NCBI GenBank assembly: GCA_017539385.1
Contig: JAFYHC010000011.1
Location: 1-32,220, forward strand
Length of the DNA: 32,220 nucleotides
Direction: 5' to 3'
From: Solobacterium sp.
GTDB lineage: Bacteria > Bacillota_I > Bacilli_A > Erysipelotrichales > Erysipelotrichaceae
Shown: positions 24,452-31,236 of the stretch, piece by piece
Layout of the letters: the number at the start of each line of letters is the position of its first letter
Position numbering within the stretch: the stretch's first letter is position 1
Notes under the pieces: generated by a model
Seen by the model: only the letters and a program-made list of their open reading frames with translations
The model's database searches: none
Told to the model about the DNA's origin: nothing
Program-made: the position numbers and the translations under genes

Positions 24452-25519
24452 ATGAAATTAACATATATCTTTGTCCATGGTCTGTCCGGATGGGGCAGCT
24501 ATGAGGACCAATACCACCGCATGCCGTATTGGGGAATGAACGGGGGAGACCTCATGGTCTTTCTGCGTTCCATGGGCTATGCATGCTACGCTGCTTCCGT
24601 ATCACCGACCGGCAGTGCATGGGACAGGGCCTGTGAACTGTATGCACAATTGTCCGGCACACAGACCGACTACGGCATCGTACACAGCCACACATACCAG
24701 CATGACCGTTTTGGCAGAGATTTCTCCCGCCGCTCTCTGATTCCCTACTGGGACGAAGAAACACGGCTTGTACTGATCGGGCATTCCTTCGGCGGTGCCA
24801 CGGTCCGTCTGTTTGCGGAGTTATTGGCAAATGGGGACCCGGTAGAAAAGAAGACCAGTGATGTATCCCCGTTCTTTGCCGGGGGAATGGCAGACCGCAT
24901 CCACAGTGTCGTAACACTTTCAGCACCGACCAACGGCACCACTGCCTATGATCTGTTTGAAGATCCTTCCTTTGATCCTTCCAGCATCAAAGTACCGCTG
25001 CGGCATCGTATTCTTGCCCGCATGATGTCCATGGGCACCAGTCCAAAAAAAGACGGACGGGATGTGCGGGACTATGCCGGCTATGATATGCATATCGACA
25101 ATGCACTGGCAATGAACGCACGCATTGCGACGCTTCCCACTGTGTATTATTTCTCCGTACCATGCTGTGCCACTACGATGCAGGAAGATGGCACCCAGGC
25201 ACCGGACAAGTCCATGGAACCACTGTTCAAGATGCGTTCCAGACAGATCGGCTGCTACACCGGCAAAACAAAAGGAGGGTTCGTGATCGATGCCTCCTGG
25301 CAGGAAAACGATGGTCTGGTCAATACCGTCTCTTCCATTGCACCTTTGCATGCGCCAAAGAAACCGCTTGATCCGGATCATATCGAACCGGGTATCTGGA
25401 ATGTCTTCCCCACACTGCATGAAGATCATATGTGGCTGCAGGGAGGACTCGTACATACCCATGATATACGGGACTTCTATCTCAATCTTCTGCAAATCAT
25501 TGAGAAGACACCGCACTAG
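24452..25519 (+). CDS. Staphylococcal/Geobacillus-type (family I.5/I.6-like) lipase, no signal peptide
   Basis: A 355-residue lipase. HGLSGWG (9-15) forms the oxyanion region, Ser112 in IGHSFGG is the nucleophile, Asp287 in QENDGLVNTVS and His326 in HEDHMWLQGG complete the triad. The block DYGIVHSHTYQHDRFGR (73-89) matches the zinc-site segment peculiar to Geobacillus and staphylococcal lipases. Those relatives are secreted with a signal peptide, and staphylococcal ones also carry a propeptide. Here translation begins right at the first strand (MKLTYIFVHG), with AGGAG 7 nt upstream of the ATG, so the enzyme appears cytoplasmic. It should hydrolyse acylglycerols or other esters. Confidence 0.9.
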   Translation: MKLTYIFVHGLSGWGSYEDQYHRMPYWGMNGGDLMVFLRSMGYACYAASVSPTGSAWDRACELYAQLSGTQTDYGIVHSHTYQHDRFGRDFSRRSLIPYWDEETRLVLIGHSFGGATVRLFAELLANGDPVEKKTSDVSPFFAGGMADRIHSVVTLSAPTNGTTAYDLFEDPSFDPSSIKVPLRHRILARMMSMGTSPKKDGRDVRDYAGYDMHIDNALAMNARIATLPTVYYFSVPCCATTMQEDGTQAPDKSMEPLFKMRSRQIGCYTGKTKGGFVIDASWQENDGLVNTVSSIAPLHAPKKPLDPDHIEPGIWNVFPTLHEDHMWLQGGLVHTHDIRDFYLNLLQIIEKTPH

Positions 25520-25570
25520 CACTATGCACCATATTCATCCAGCCAAGGAACGCTTCCATGGCATGGCTGA

Positions 25571-25828
25571 TATAGGTGCCTTTTTTATAATACAGACAAC
25601 TATCCCGTCGTAATCGGAGGAAAGACAGTCAATCCCGGTGATATCATCGTCGGTGACGCAGACGGTGTGATCGTGATCGATCCTGCTGCAGCCAAAGAAA
25701 TTGCTCAAGCCACCCGAGGCATCGAAGCCAAAGAAACCGGAATCATGAAAAACAATCTGGAACATGGCACATATGATCGTCCATGGGTACTGGATAAACT
25801 AAAAGAGATCGGATGCGAAGGCATCTGA
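25571..25828 (+). pseudogene. C-terminal remnant of an RraA-family (HMG/CHA aldolase-like) protein
   Basis: Frame 25571-25828 has no ATG start but, from 25598, reads NYPVVIGGKTVNPGDIIVGD and then ADGVIVIDP, followed by a charged helix and the end DRPWVLDKLKEIGCEGI. This is the C-terminal third of RraA-like proteins, a family that includes 4-hydroxy-4-methyl-2-oxoglutarate aldolases and oxaloacetate decarboxylases. An in-frame TGA lies just upstream (25568-25570) and the sequence before it shows no resemblance to the family. The gene has lost its 5' two thirds. Everything else between 25520 and 25864 is featureless apart from the terminator at the end. Confidence 0.75.
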
Positions 25829-25842
25829 TCCCTATACTCCCC

Positions 25843-25866
25843 AGCAGACCATTACGGTCTGCTTTT
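25843..25866 (+). terminator. Rho-independent terminator after the lipase/RraA remnant
   Basis: AGCAGACC (25843-25850), loop ATTAC, GGTCTGCT (25856-25863), then TTTTATT. It was probably the native terminator of the decayed RraA gene and overlaps the end of the convergent TIR gene. Confidence 0.8.
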
Positions 25867-26926
25867 ATTCTTTGATCCGCTCCAGAAATTCTTCCAGCCG
25901 TTTCTCCAATGGCGGTACATGTGCATCCATCCAGTGCTGACGGGAGAGATAATACTGGAATGCCGGACCAAGTTCTTCTTCATCCAGCTTTAACGGCAGT
26001 ATCTTTTCGATTCCCTTGCCCAGATGATTGAATGCCAGGTCGATCTCATTCAGCACATGCTGGGACTGCAGACTATTTTCACTGATAATGACAACAAAGT
26101 GCGTGGACTGACGAATGGCATTCACAATTGCTTCGGCATAATTTCCGGAATGAATATCCCTTGGTGCATACCATGCCTTGATGCCGCTGCGCTCCAGCTT
26201 TGCACACAGGTTATCTGCGACATTCTTATCCTTGGTGGAATAGCTGATGAATACACGCCTGTCACTGTTTCCGGTAAATTGCGGCGATACGCGCACCGGA
26301 TGTTCCAGATCATACTTGGTATCCAGAGCCTTCGCAAACTGGTATGCCATCGGCTGTCTCTGCGTAATGACATGTATTTCTTTTACGTGTTCATTGTTCT
26401 TGAGGAAATTCACGCACTCGTTCAGCACCGGGATCAGGATCAGATCCAGTGATATCTTCTGATGTCCCCCACCGACAATGGGAAGACCGATTCTTTCGAC
26501 TTTTATACCGTTCATGGCAGCGATCTCCAGCATGCGGAAATAAGACTGTATGACCGCTATGATCTGTTCTCCCCGGGACTGACCGGTCCGGTTTTCCCGG
26601 TAATCTGTCAGTTCCATGACACCGATCCTCTTAATGGGAAGGTCTGCACCATGAATTTCCTGTGACAGCCATACGTGGGCTGTCTTGCGCAGATCGATCT
26701 CCGGATGCGTACTCAGTTCCATGACCGAGATACCGCCATCCCGCAATGACCGCATCAATGAACGCGGCACCGGTGAATAATCATAGTAAAAGGAAGACGC
26801 CGTCATGATATCCAACGGTTCATCCAGTTCCCCTATATTCATGACATGTACAGCAATGGTCTTATCCCCATACATGGTTTGTATCGTTTTCCGATTCAGT
26901 GCGGAACCGGCATCACTCAGTTTCAT
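25865..26926 (-). CDS. Macro-like domain fused to a C-terminal TIR domain
   Basis: A 353-residue protein in two parts. The TIR domain (about 223-353) reads RRVFISYSTKDKNVADNL, IKAWYAPRDIHSGNYAEAI, THFVVIISENS and HVLNEIDLAF; Glu294 lies where the catalytic glutamate of NAD-cleaving TIR enzymes sits. Residues about 20-205 resemble a macro domain in order and spacing, best in KVERIGLPIVGGGH followed by a long helix and KEIHVITQ. Macro domains bind ADP-ribose derivatives, the products of TIR NADases, so the fusion may make and sense, or process, the same nucleotide. AGGAG lies 7 nt before the ATG and only 4 nt separate it from the stop of the RpiR gene, so the pair is coupled. The TIR call is strong; the macro call is pattern-based. 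Confidence 0.85.
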   Translation of the reverse strand: MKLSDAGSALNRKTIQTMYGDKTIAVHVMNIGELDEPLDIMTASSFYYDYSPVPRSLMRSLRDGGISVMELSTHPEIDLRKTAHVWLSQEIHGADLPIKRIGVMELTDYRENRTGQSRGEQIIAVIQSYFRMLEIAAMNGIKVERIGLPIVGGGHQKISLDLILIPVLNECVNFLKNNEHVKEIHVITQRQPMAYQFAKALDTKYDLEHPVRVSPQFTGNSDRRVFISYSTKDKNVADNLCAKLERSGIKAWYAPRDIHSGNYAEAIVNAIRQSTHFVVIISENSLQSQHVLNEIDLAFNHLGKGIEKILPLKLDEEELGPAFQYYLSRQHWMDAHVPPLEKRLEEFLERIKE

Positions 26927-26930
26927 ATAC

Positions 26931-27671
26931 TTACTCCTGTGTCTTCAGATGCATCGACAATAGATTGATAAAGAAGATCGTTGTGATCGCAGGATCCGGT
27001 TCGAGAGGGGACTGGATCGTCTTCCGGTCCGGAAGAACGATCACCCGGTCACAGTACTTCGCAGCCTCATGCTTCGGTGCACAGGTCACCAGCACGATCT
27101 TCGGACGGTTCTCACATTCCGACAATTCTTTGATCAGCGATACAAAGATCTTGGACCGTACGGAGAATACGATCAGCATATCCTCTTTGCGGCAATAGGA
27201 ATCCAGTTTGAATACCTCATCGTATGGGATCATCTCTGAAGAATACCGGTAATTGAGCAGAGCAGTATTCATTAACTGCGCCGAGGCACGGGAGCGGTGA
27301 TAGCCGGTCACGAAGATATGACGGGCTTCTCCGATCTCTGCGGCAATCTCTTCCAGGAGATCCGCCGGGAATAATTCCTCCGTCTTCTCCAGAAGACGCG
27401 CTGTCTCGGAAGACAGGGTAATATTCTGGGCTTCTTCTGCCATGTTGTTTTTATTGCGCGCAATATCGTAGCGGAACTCCGCATAGCCGGAATAACCGAT
27501 CTTTTTGGCAAAGCGCGTTAATGCCGGCTGGGAAAACCCATACTGTTCCGATATTTCTGCTGTATCCGTACGTGCAAACAGCTCCGGATCCGCCATGACT
27601 GCTTCAGCGATCTTTTTATCCGTCGGCGTCATCTGGTCAGCTGCCATCCGTATTCTATTTAAGAGACTCAT
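26931..27671 (-). CDS. RpiR/MurR-family transcriptional regulator (HTH + SIS)
   Basis: A 246-residue regulator. Residues 1-77 form the HTH_6 DNA-binding domain (MTPTDKKIAEAVM, EISEQYGFSQPALTRFAKKIGY). About residues 100-246 form a SIS sugar-phosphate-binding domain (HIFVTGYHRSRASAQLM, MLIVFSVRSK, IVLVTCAPKHEAAKY). It should respond to a phosphosugar. The frame is open to 27848, but that extension covers the divergent promoter region. ATG 27671 has GAGGTG 6 nt upstream. It diverges from the PTS EIIC gene across repeated GAAT/ATTC motifs, its likely operators, and is co-transcribed with the macro-TIR gene, an unusual partner. Confidence 0.92.
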   Translation of the reverse strand: MSLLNRIRMAADQMTPTDKKIAEAVMADPELFARTDTAEISEQYGFSQPALTRFAKKIGYSGYAEFRYDIARNKNNMAEEAQNITLSSETARLLEKTEELFPADLLEEIAAEIGEARHIFVTGYHRSRASAQLMNTALLNYRYSSEMIPYDEVFKLDSYCRKEDMLIVFSVRSKIFVSLIKELSECENRPKIVLVTCAPKHEAAKYCDRVIVLPDRKTIQSPLEPDPAITTIFFINLLSMHLKTQE

Positions 27672-27693
27672 TGTATTCACCTCGGTCACAATT

Positions 27694-27702
27694 ATTATAC
27701 CA
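27694..27702 (-). promoter_or_regulatory. Extended -10 promoter of the RpiR/TIR operon
   Basis: TGGTATAAT on the minus strand (27702-27694) is a perfect extended -10. The leader would be about 16 nt. The -35 region (27722-27717, TTATGT) is weak, as expected for an extended -10. Confidence 0.6.
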
Positions 27703-27733
27703 GTGGATTCAAAATCACATAAATTCGAATTAA

Positions 27734-27821
27734 ATGAATATTCATTCAAATTTATTGAATTTACTATTGAATGTATATTTATCACGTGGTATATTCTGGG
27801 TGTACAAAGTGAATGTATATT
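27734..27821. promoter_or_regulatory. Array of GAAT/ATTC operators in the RpiR-EIIC intergenic region
   Basis: ATGAATATTCAT (27734-27745) is a perfect palindrome. TGAATGTATATT occurs at 27768-27779 and again at 27810-27821, 42 bp apart (about four helical turns). The last copy extends to GAATGTATATTC, an inverted repeat. One copy covers the -35 of the EIIC promoter and the other lies just after its start site, as expected for repression. Confidence 0.6.
27767..27795 (+). promoter_or_regulatory. Promoter of the PTS EIIC operon
   Basis: TTGAAT (27767-27772), 17 bp spacer, TATATT (27790-27795), with TGG just before the -10 (extended -10). The start site would be near 27802, giving a leader of about 38 nt. 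Confidence 0.65.
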
Positions 27822-27839
27822 CAGAAAGAGGAGGAACAC

Positions 27840-29159
27840 ATGACTCAAACTAAAACTTCATTCATGGATAAAATGTCCGCATGGATGGAACAGCACATCG
27901 TCCCGATCGGCACAAAGATCGGCAACCAGCGCCACCTCGCCGCGATCCGTGACGGTCTGGCAATCCTGATCAACGTTACTATCGTCGGTGGTTTCGCAAT
28001 TCTTCTCGCCCAGCCGCCGATCCCGGCTTCGATTACCGAGCCTTCCAACTTCTTCTATGCTTTCCTGCTTGCGTGGAAAAACTTCGCAGCTGCACATGTC
28101 GGCACACTGCTGATCCCGTACTACCTGACGATCGGCATCATCAGCCTCTATGTTGTATGCGGTGTTGCTTACACACTGGCAACGAAATATAAACTCAACG
28201 GCATCAACAACATGCTTTCTGCTCTGCTTGTTTACCTGTGCGTATCCGGTGCAGTCAACCTTGAAACAGCGTCCATCACAATTGGAAACCTTGGTGCCGG
28301 CTATATGTTCGCTGCCATGATCACCGGCATCCTGGTCGTTGAGATCGCCAAGTTCTTCCGCGATAAGAACATCACGATCAAAATGCCCGACTCTGTTCCG
28401 CCGAATGTCGCTGCGACATTCTCCGCATTACTGCCGCTGTGCTTCAGCGTTGTCGCATTCATGGCTCTGGATGCCATCATCAAGGCAGTTACAGGTGCCG
28501 GCTATGCAAGCCTCATCTACACGATCTTCCAGCCGCTCATGCGCGCTACCGGTTCTCTGCCGTCCGTTCTGCTCATCAACATCCTGATGACAACATTCTG
28601 GTTCTTCGGCATCCATGGCGGAAACATGCTGTCTGTCGTAACAAGCCCGATCACAACAGCTGCACTGGCCGCAAACGCAGAAGCAATGACTTCCGGACAG
28701 GCTCTTCCGTATATCTATGCCGGCTCCATGAGTACTGTATTCGGCAACTGGATGACGTATAATGCTCTCGTACTGGTACTCTTCCTGTTCGCAAAGTCCA
28801 AACAGAACAAGAGCATTGCAAGAGTCGGTGTTGTACCGTCCCTCTTCAATATCAATGAACCGCTGATCTTCGGTATTCCTACTGTATTAAACGTCTACAC
28901 ATATATTCCGATGCTCATCTGCGGATGCTTCAACTGTGCTGTATACTATCTGCTGGCTGCCGCAAATGTCGTAGGCCGCTTCTATATCACACTGCCATTC
29001 ACCATCCCCGGACCGCTGCAGGCATTCCTGGCAACTGGTGATGTCAAAAACATCCTGTTATGGATCGTCCTGTTCGCTGCTGACATCGTAATCATGCTGC
29101 CGTTCATCAAGGCATATGATGGTCAGCTCGTTAAACAGGAAGCCGGCGAAGAAGAATAA
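27840..29159 (+). CDS. PTS EIIC permease, lactose/cellobiose/chitobiose-type
   Basis: A 439-residue membrane protein with about ten helices. The family signature SLFNINEPLIFGIPTVLN, the FWFFGIHGGNML block and RHLAAIRDGLAIL near the N-terminus identify the CelB-like EIIC group, which moves and phosphorylates beta-glucosides or related disaccharides with EIIA and EIIB. No EIIA or EIIB gene and no phospho-glycosidase is next to it, so it must borrow partners from elsewhere. AGGAGG sits 6 nt before ATG 27840. The gene is divergent from the RpiR regulator and followed after 29 nt by an MBL-fold hydrolase on the same transcript. Confidence 0.93.
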   Translation: MTQTKTSFMDKMSAWMEQHIVPIGTKIGNQRHLAAIRDGLAILINVTIVGGFAILLAQPPIPASITEPSNFFYAFLLAWKNFAAAHVGTLLIPYYLTIGIISLYVVCGVAYTLATKYKLNGINNMLSALLVYLCVSGAVNLETASITIGNLGAGYMFAAMITGILVVEIAKFFRDKNITIKMPDSVPPNVAATFSALLPLCFSVVAFMALDAIIKAVTGAGYASLIYTIFQPLMRATGSLPSVLLINILMTTFWFFGIHGGNMLSVVTSPITTAALAANAEAMTSGQALPYIYAGSMSTVFGNWMTYNALVLVLFLFAKSKQNKSIARVGVVPSLFNINEPLIFGIPTVLNVYTYIPMLICGCFNCAVYYLLAAANVVGRFYITLPFTIPGPLQAFLATGDVKNILLWIVLFAADIVIMLPFIKAYDGQLVKQEAGEEE

Positions 29160-29188
29160 TAACTGCAATGGATCAAAGGAGGTAATAC

Positions 29189-30010
29189 ATGGTCAAATTC
29201 ACAAAAGAACAGATCACAGAACATATATGGCGCTTACGAGGCCTGGGAGATGTCTGTATGTATTATGTCCGGGGATCCGCCAAAGGTGCACTGATTGACA
29301 CAGCATACGGCGTAGGGGACCTGAAGGGATTCGTTGAAAACGAATTCCATCAGCCCTACGACGTCATCATCACCCACGGTCACGCCGACCACGCCAACGG
29401 TATCTCCCAATGGCCGGCAGTATACATGAATCACAGAGACATCGATCTCTACTACACACGCAGCGATATCGCCTTGCGCAAACAGATGCTCAGACGGACC
29501 GTCCCGGACATCGATGCATATCCCGAGGAAGACTTCCACTCCACCTTTCATGGAACCTTCCTTCCCCTGGATGATACAATGACATTCGATCTTGGTGACT
29601 GCACCATCCGTACGATCCTGGCACCCGGTCATACCCAGGGCATGATGGTCCTGCTGGTGCCGGAAGACCGCACAGCACTCTTCGGAGATGCCTGCGGCGT
29701 ATCCACCTTCCTGTTCCGGGATGAAGCTTCTACTGTCGCAGAATACTGCAATACACTGAAGAAACTCAAACAGTACGAAGACACCTATGACCGTATCCTC
29801 CGCCAGCACGGCACCTGTGAATCTCCCAAGTCACTCCTGGATGAAAACCTCGAAGTCGCAGAAGAGATCCTTGCCGGCAAAGACCACCATATTCCATTTG
29901 AGTATATGGGATACCATGTATGGATGGCTGAACCGGTCGATCCCGTCACATTCCAGAGAGTGGACGGCAAATCCGGCAATATTATCTACGCAGATAATAA
30001 AATTCGCTGA
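29189..30010 (+). CDS. MBL-fold metallohydrolase co-transcribed with the PTS permease
   Basis: A 273-residue metallo-beta-lactamase-fold hydrolase of the glyoxalase-II-like type. Metal ligands are visible in THGHADHANG, APGHTQGMMVLL and LFGDACG, with a late RQHG. Substrates of the group include thioesters and lactones. Given its place behind an EIIC gene it may act on a compound derived from the imported sugar, which is inference. AAAGGAGG lies 6 nt before the ATG. The following terminator-like hairpin separates it from the AEC transporter gene. Confidence 0.9.
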   Translation: MVKFTKEQITEHIWRLRGLGDVCMYYVRGSAKGALIDTAYGVGDLKGFVENEFHQPYDVIITHGHADHANGISQWPAVYMNHRDIDLYYTRSDIALRKQMLRRTVPDIDAYPEEDFHSTFHGTFLPLDDTMTFDLGDCTIRTILAPGHTQGMMVLLVPEDRTALFGDACGVSTFLFRDEASTVAEYCNTLKKLKQYEDTYDRILRQHGTCESPKSLLDENLEVAEEILAGKDHHIPFEYMGYHVWMAEPVDPVTFQRVDGKSGNIIYADNKIR

Positions 30011-30017
30011 TATTATT

Positions 30018-30047
30018 AGGCGGTGGGATTCTCCCGCCGCCTGTATT
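30018..30047 (+). terminator. Terminator-like hairpin after the EIIC-MBL pair
   Basis: AGGCGGTGGGA (30018-30028) pairs with TCCCGCCGCCT (30032-30042), including one G-U pair and a 3 nt loop. It is followed by GTATTTTATTG, a broken T run, so some read-through into the AEC gene is likely. Confidence 0.65.
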
Positions 30048-30069
30048 TTATTGTTATGAGGTAATGACC

Positions 30070-30987
30070 ATGAACCTGAATGAACTATTTCTTTTGCAGT
30101 TTATGATGTTTGCCGAAATGATCGTCGGTTACCTGCTCTGTATGACAGGTGTGCTTTCTCCCAAAGACCGCTCCGTCTTTTCCAAAGCAGTGATCAATGT
30201 CTTTCTGCCATGCAGTATTGTAAACTCTTTTCTTACCCGTCCTGATTCCAATGTACTGCAGGATTTTCTGACCGTATTGCTTGTATCGATCATGATCCAG
30301 GTCTTCTGCACCATCCTTGCAAACGTCCTGTATCGCCGTACACCGGCAAACCAGAAACCCATCCTGCAATATGCCACGGTATGTTCCAATGCCGGCTTCC
30401 TTGGCAATGCCGTCGCAGAAGGCGTATATGGTGAACTTGGCCTCTTATACGGACAGATCTATCTCATCCCGCTTCGTATCGTCATGTGGACAGCCGGCAT
30501 CTCCTACTTTGAAGGACAGTCCGACTGGAAGACCAAAATACGCAAAATCATGACGCATCCCTGCATCATTGCGGTCACGATCGGTTTATGCATCATGCTT
30601 ACCGGCATCACACTACCCGCTGCTCTGACCCGTACAATGACATCCCTTGGACGCTGTTCCACACCGCTCATCATGGTATTCCTCGGCATGGTACTGGCAG
30701 AAACCGGCGTCAAAGGCATGATCAACAAAGATACCCTCAAATTTGCGCTGCTCCGCCTCATTTTGATTCCCTCTGTTGTGCTGCTGTTCTGCCTCTTATT
30801 CCATGTTGACAGCTTCATCACCGGTCTTTCCGTGCTCTTAGCAGCCATGCCTGCCGGAAGCACCACCTCCGTATTAGCCGAGCAGTATCACAGTGACGTT
30901 GCCTTTGCCTCCAATATCGTCGTATTCACCACCATCGGATCGATCCTGCTTCTGCCGGCATGGGTATTGTTGTTACAGATGCTTTAA
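30070..30987 (+). CDS. AEC family transporter (auxin efflux carrier-like permease)
   Basis: A 305-residue permease with about ten membrane helices. It shows the AEC pattern: MTGVLSPKDRSVFSKAVINV with FLPCSIVNSF in the first half, a conserved GFLGNAVAEGVYGELGLLY in the middle, and MPAGSTTSVLAEQY near the end. Bacterial AEC proteins carry organic acids such as malate or other anions, with direction unclear. Two ATGs are possible. At 30070 GAGGT lies 7 nt upstream, a proper distance, whereas 30064 is too close. It follows the EIIC-MBL pair on the same strand past a leaky-looking terminator. Confidence 0.92.
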   Translation: MNLNELFLLQFMMFAEMIVGYLLCMTGVLSPKDRSVFSKAVINVFLPCSIVNSFLTRPDSNVLQDFLTVLLVSIMIQVFCTILANVLYRRTPANQKPILQYATVCSNAGFLGNAVAEGVYGELGLLYGQIYLIPLRIVMWTAGISYFEGQSDWKTKIRKIMTHPCIIAVTIGLCIMLTGITLPAALTRTMTSLGRCSTPLIMVFLGMVLAETGVKGMINKDTLKFALLRLILIPSVVLLFCLLFHVDSFITGLSVLLAAMPAGSTTSVLAEQYHSDVAFASNIVVFTTIGSILLLPAWVLLLQML

Positions 30988-31011
30988 CACTAAAATACCT
31001 TACTAACCTGC

Positions 31012-31043
31012 AGACCGCCGTCCTCAGAGACGGCGGTCTTTTT
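31012..31043 (+). terminator. Rho-independent terminator of the AEC transporter gene
   Basis: AGACCGCCGTC (31012-31022), loop CTCAGA, GACGGCGGTCT (31029-31039), then a T run. A perfect 11 bp GC-rich stem. Confidence 0.95.
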
Positions 31044-31119
31044 ATACATTTTCCGGTAAGTTGTAACATATATTTCTTTTCAATTATCTTTCGCACTGTC
31101 AGTGTAATAATTGATTGAA

Positions 31120-31136
31120 TATAATGTATATACATT
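31120..31136 (+). promoter_or_regulatory. -10 element and palindrome upstream of the surface protein
   Basis: TATAAT (31120-31125) overlaps AATGTATATACATT (31123-31136), a perfect 14 bp palindrome that would cover the start site. No good -35 is visible. The leader to ATG 31237 would be about 105 nt. The palindrome resembles the TGTATAT part of the RpiR-region repeats. Confidence 0.45.
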
Positions 31137-31236
31137 CTATTTTATATTGCTTTATAAGATATAAAAACCGTCTTTTCACACCTACTCATTTTGGTGTCTG
31201 AAGGAGCTCATCTAATCGATGCAGGAGGATAGGATA

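Noticed and set aside
25865..26926. Calling the TIR gene a Thoeris defence system
   Set aside because: No ThsA-type effector (SIR2-SLOG or membrane-macro protein) is adjacent and the partner gene is an RpiR regulator, so the name is not supported.
27672..27848. Upstream extension of the RpiR frame to 27848
   Set aside because: It would cross the divergent promoters and operators, encodes no domain, and a good ribosome binding site supports 27671.
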